From the NCBI GenBank assembly GCA_016165875.1, contig JABBOT010000010.1:12983357-13047356 (forward strand): a stretch of 64,000 nt of DNA, read 5' to 3'. Below, piece after piece: positions 61,200 to 64,000 of the stretch. Both the position numbers and the translations under genes were made by a program. The stretch's first letter is position 1. Each line of letters opens with the position of its first letter. The DNA is from Acanthopleura granulata (taxonomy: Eukaryota; Mollusca; Polyplacophora; Chitonida; Chitonidae). The notes beneath the pieces are model-generated. The model made no database searches and was not told the DNA's origin. It saw only the letters and a list, made by a program, of their open reading frames with translations.

Positions 61200-61375
61200 C
61201 ATGTGTTGAGCACTGGAGCACCGCGTTTTATAATGCCTCTGAGCCTCATTGAATTAGGCATGAAATGCAGTGGATTAGCGCGTTGGGAGAGCTTAACGTG
61301 GGAGATCAATACGCTAAGCGGCGGCGGCTTGGCTGTCGACTTCAGCTATCAGTCAATCAACTAAATACCTTCCCC
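61200..61375. promoter_or_regulatory. CpG-dense candidate regulatory element
   Basis: About ten CG dinucleotides fall in 150 bases (GCGCG at 61278, AAGCGGCGGCGGC at about 61316-61328, GTCGAC) in otherwise CpG-poor DNA. It also holds GGATTAG (Otx/bicoid type), TGAAATGCA and TCAATCAACT (Pbx-like) words. All frames contain stops, so it is not an obvious exon. Confidence 0.3.
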
Positions 61376-61679
61376 GAAAAAGTCTTCCTCCTAAATCAAC
61401 ATCTTGGCATCAATACAGGGATGCCCTGAATTCAAGTGTTTGATTAAACTTTACCTTTTTTCAACGAAACGATAAATTGTAGGATTACAGTACAGTATAA
61501 ATCTTCTGGAGTGAAGGTAATTAATTCAATGTTGGCATCTCCTCAGCAAGGGAGGATTTTGAAGAAGATGAAAAATAACACGAGGCTCAATGAGAATAAA
61601 TAAATGTCTGAAAGTATGCCGTCTTAAAAGGATAACTAATTGCTCACAAATGAGGTTAAATATGAAATTACCAATTTTA

Positions 61680-61889
61680 TTTTGTTACCTCGGCATAGCT
61701 GGCTGTTAATGCAATCAAGTCACTGAGTGAGGAAGACATAATGCACAACATGAGCATCATAATGCAGATATAGACCTCTTGCTCCTCAGAACACTGATGT
61801 TGGGCGGCAAATCTGGCCACTGTGCTACAGTCTGTGCATGCTGTATAAGACTCTGTCATAGTACAATAGTCAATGTTTGGAACGAACAC
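61680..61889 (-). CDS. Weak candidate 5' exon
   Basis: A minus-strand frame ends at a donor-like GAG|GTAACA near 61686. It contains MMLMLCIMSSSLSDLIALTA followed by SYAE, which could pass for a signal peptide with cleavage after SYA. An in-frame Met also lies upstream. Strand and position would suit a first exon of the MAM gene, but no upstream promoter or linking exon is seen. Confidence 0.15.
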
Positions 61890-64000
61890 CGTGTGTAATC
61901 ATGTTGAGTGTTAACTGGAAGTCAAACAAGCATAGCATCATGGGCTTGATCGTATTTTGCACAGATTGATAATTGTATGTAACATGTTACAAAAACTGTA
62001 GTGCCACCACATGTGAACTGTGACGCAATGTACACAATATTCATGACGTCAGAATGCTACAGAATGTCAGCTGTAGAACAAAACTGCACAGAAATATGAA
62101 AGAGGCTGACTGAACAATTACTCAGTACATCTGAGAGAAAAGAGGCTAATTAGAAGGTTTTCTTCACCAAAAATTTCTGAAAGTCTCTACTGATGTTTTC
62201 AGGCAGGCAACAACAGCTTGGTTATAAAAGCGAGTTAACAGCTTTTTGAGCATGTTATACTGAAGCGTGTTATAATGATCATTATACAGCACTGTTATCA
62301 GAGAGATGTCTGTTTATTACACTTAAAAAGAAAACACAGAAAAAGAGTAAAAGGCTCCAGAAAAGCTAATCTGCCAGCCAACTACATGTAGGGGCATAAT
62401 GCATCAGTGGTATATGTATAAGAGAAATACAAGGGACATATATCGGGATTTACATGCTGATACCAGTTATGCAGTGAGCAACAATAATGCCATACTGTAC
62501 ACATTAAGTCACACTAGACAAGAACTAACATGTTTCTTTTGCATTTCTTCCGTTTTCTACGTGATTTGATTGGCTGGTCAACGAGCAAACTACACTGCGC
62601 ACAAATTACATGTATTATTATTCATACAAAGTGATTTTGGTCACATCTTCTACAAGTACATGTTGGACTACAGTTTTACCAAGAGGTAGGACCATTGTTC
62701 ATTTTCTCTGGAGACCACTGTTTGTATACAGTTATAAGGAAAAAACAGTTATGTTAAAAATCTGACAACTATCACGGATGTGTTGTATAGTACAATGCTT
62801 TATAGTTGAATGCACACACATCACCTGGCGATTTGGTTCATGCCGAAGTGTGTCCTCGCCTCAGGAACAATGTCCTGTTACAATGCTTCGAACGAGGTGT
62901 AATTTATTTCAGAACATAAGAGATTACGCTTGTCAACTGAAGAGCTGGAGAGAGAAAAAATGGAAAGGGACAAAAGAAAACTAAAACTGCCTGCAGTTAT
63001 AAGGCTTCCAAGCCATCTTCATAGGTGGTTTTCAGGTTTTGTATCGCTACAAAGTGATTGCTGGACACTGTAAGGTTCGTACCAATAGTTGTTCAGAACA
63101 GCGATGCTGGTATTTTAAGAAACCTTCGTGAATCAATGCATTGTATATACAGCAAACAACATGTCTCTGTAAATGTGCCAAATATAGCAAATCGGCTATC
63201 TGACAATGTTTCAAGCCCTACAAGCATTGTATTCATTTACACAGTTGAAAACGTTTACATCAACACACACTGCCCTGTGCATGTAGCTGCTCCTTAAGTG
63301 TATACTTACAAATTTTCCAAACACAGTTAATCAGCCTCTGAGAATGGTTGAAGTTTTGTACATAGCAACACAGCTCACGATTCTACACACAATGAGTGCA
63401 TATATAGCCCTTTGCACATACAACTTTGCAGTTTTACGGTTAAAACAGTTTAATGGCATGCAACTTCCAAATAACTCCAAATGTGACTTGATTTTAATTT
63501 GCGAGAATACTATCCACCCAAGAACAGAAACAACCCCAGATTTGTGATGCCAACAATACACCATAATGCTGGTCAGGTCCATTTTATTTCACAGAGCCCA
63601 AATGTTTCACAAAAACGGTTGAATACTTTGTATGTTTTTATGTTGTCATTACATTTACAATGTAGAGTAATCAGCAGAATTTACAAGAAGACTTGCAAAT
63701 CAGGATTGTAACTACAATTAAAATATCAGTCTTAAAATTACAACATAGATGATTTTCCTGAACGTTCTTGGTGGAGACAGGTATGTGGTCTAGAAATGCC
63801 TTCTGTGATTTACAAAATTGCGTCCAATTGAGTACGCGTTTTCATGCCAGATACATGCCAGCGTTGAGATGTGCTCTTATACATGTATTCACATAATTTA
63901 GGTATCACCAACTGACAAATTTTTAAGCCAAACAACTCGTGTCTTTAACAACACAAGTCTAAAATTTTCGTCACAGACAGACAATTGGGAGCCTTTCAAA
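61890..64000. other. No recognisable gene
   Basis: AT-rich unique DNA to the window edge. Open frames at 62778-62984, 63058-63297 and 63331-63711 lack domains and splice context. Confidence 0.45.

Overview
The window is animal nuclear DNA: AT-rich, poor in long open reading frames, full of dispersed repeats and minisatellites, with short exons bounded by GT/AG splice sites. The repeat content points to a lophotrochozoan marine invertebrate, most likely a mollusc. The markers are a tRNA-derived SINE with an (AAATA)n tail, non-autonomous elements built like the bivalve 'pearl' elements (tandem core units, a GGAC-type microsatellite, a 3' hairpin), and a strong excess of the octamer TACATGTA. 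No species can be named from the sequence alone.

The only gene I can support firmly lies on the minus strand, from 57789 down to about 41440. It encodes an extracellular protein with at least two MAM domains. The exon at 57659-57789 is the end of one MAM domain. After a 10.9 kb intron, four exons (46597-46764, 45767-45912, 45203-45366, 42944-43044) encode a second, complete MAM domain. A further exon at about 41447-41560 encodes a short tail. All five junctions are phase-compatible. The tail exon either ends at an in-frame TAG (with an AATAAA about 340 bases on) or splices onward from a good donor. The start of the gene lies beyond the right edge or was not recognised.

Region by region: 1-9.5 kb is mostly unassigned, with a SINE fragment, two inverted-repeat element fragments or copies, and a weak candidate 3' exon at 3.85-4.1 kb. 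The 9.5-13 kb stretch has three SINEs. The 13.2-14.9 kb stretch has a decayed minisatellite, a (TG)n run and a 35-bp minisatellite. The 15.2-16.6 kb stretch is non-repetitive and may be regulatory. A 58-bp minisatellite with higher-order organisation fills 19.43-20.65 kb. The 22-26.6 kb stretch has a 20-bp repeat, a pearl-like element, weak candidate exons and a recent 255-bp-period duplication. The 27-41 kb stretch has SINEs, inverted-repeat elements, short tandem repeats and one candidate exon at 35.3 kb. The 41.4-57.8 kb stretch is the MAM gene, with three minisatellites inside its largest intron. The 57.8-64 kb stretch has a hairpin MITE and two conserved-looking GC/CpG-richer segments that could be enhancers.

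I found no prokaryotic genes, CRISPR array, rRNA, confident tRNA gene, autonomous transposase or reverse transcriptase. The most interesting items are a (TG)n tract directly abutting a 3' splice site of the MAM gene, the nested organisation of the 58-bp array, an inverted-repeat element whose two arms encode mirrored peptides, and the TACATGTA excess. I saw nothing that I can honestly call a new biological system.
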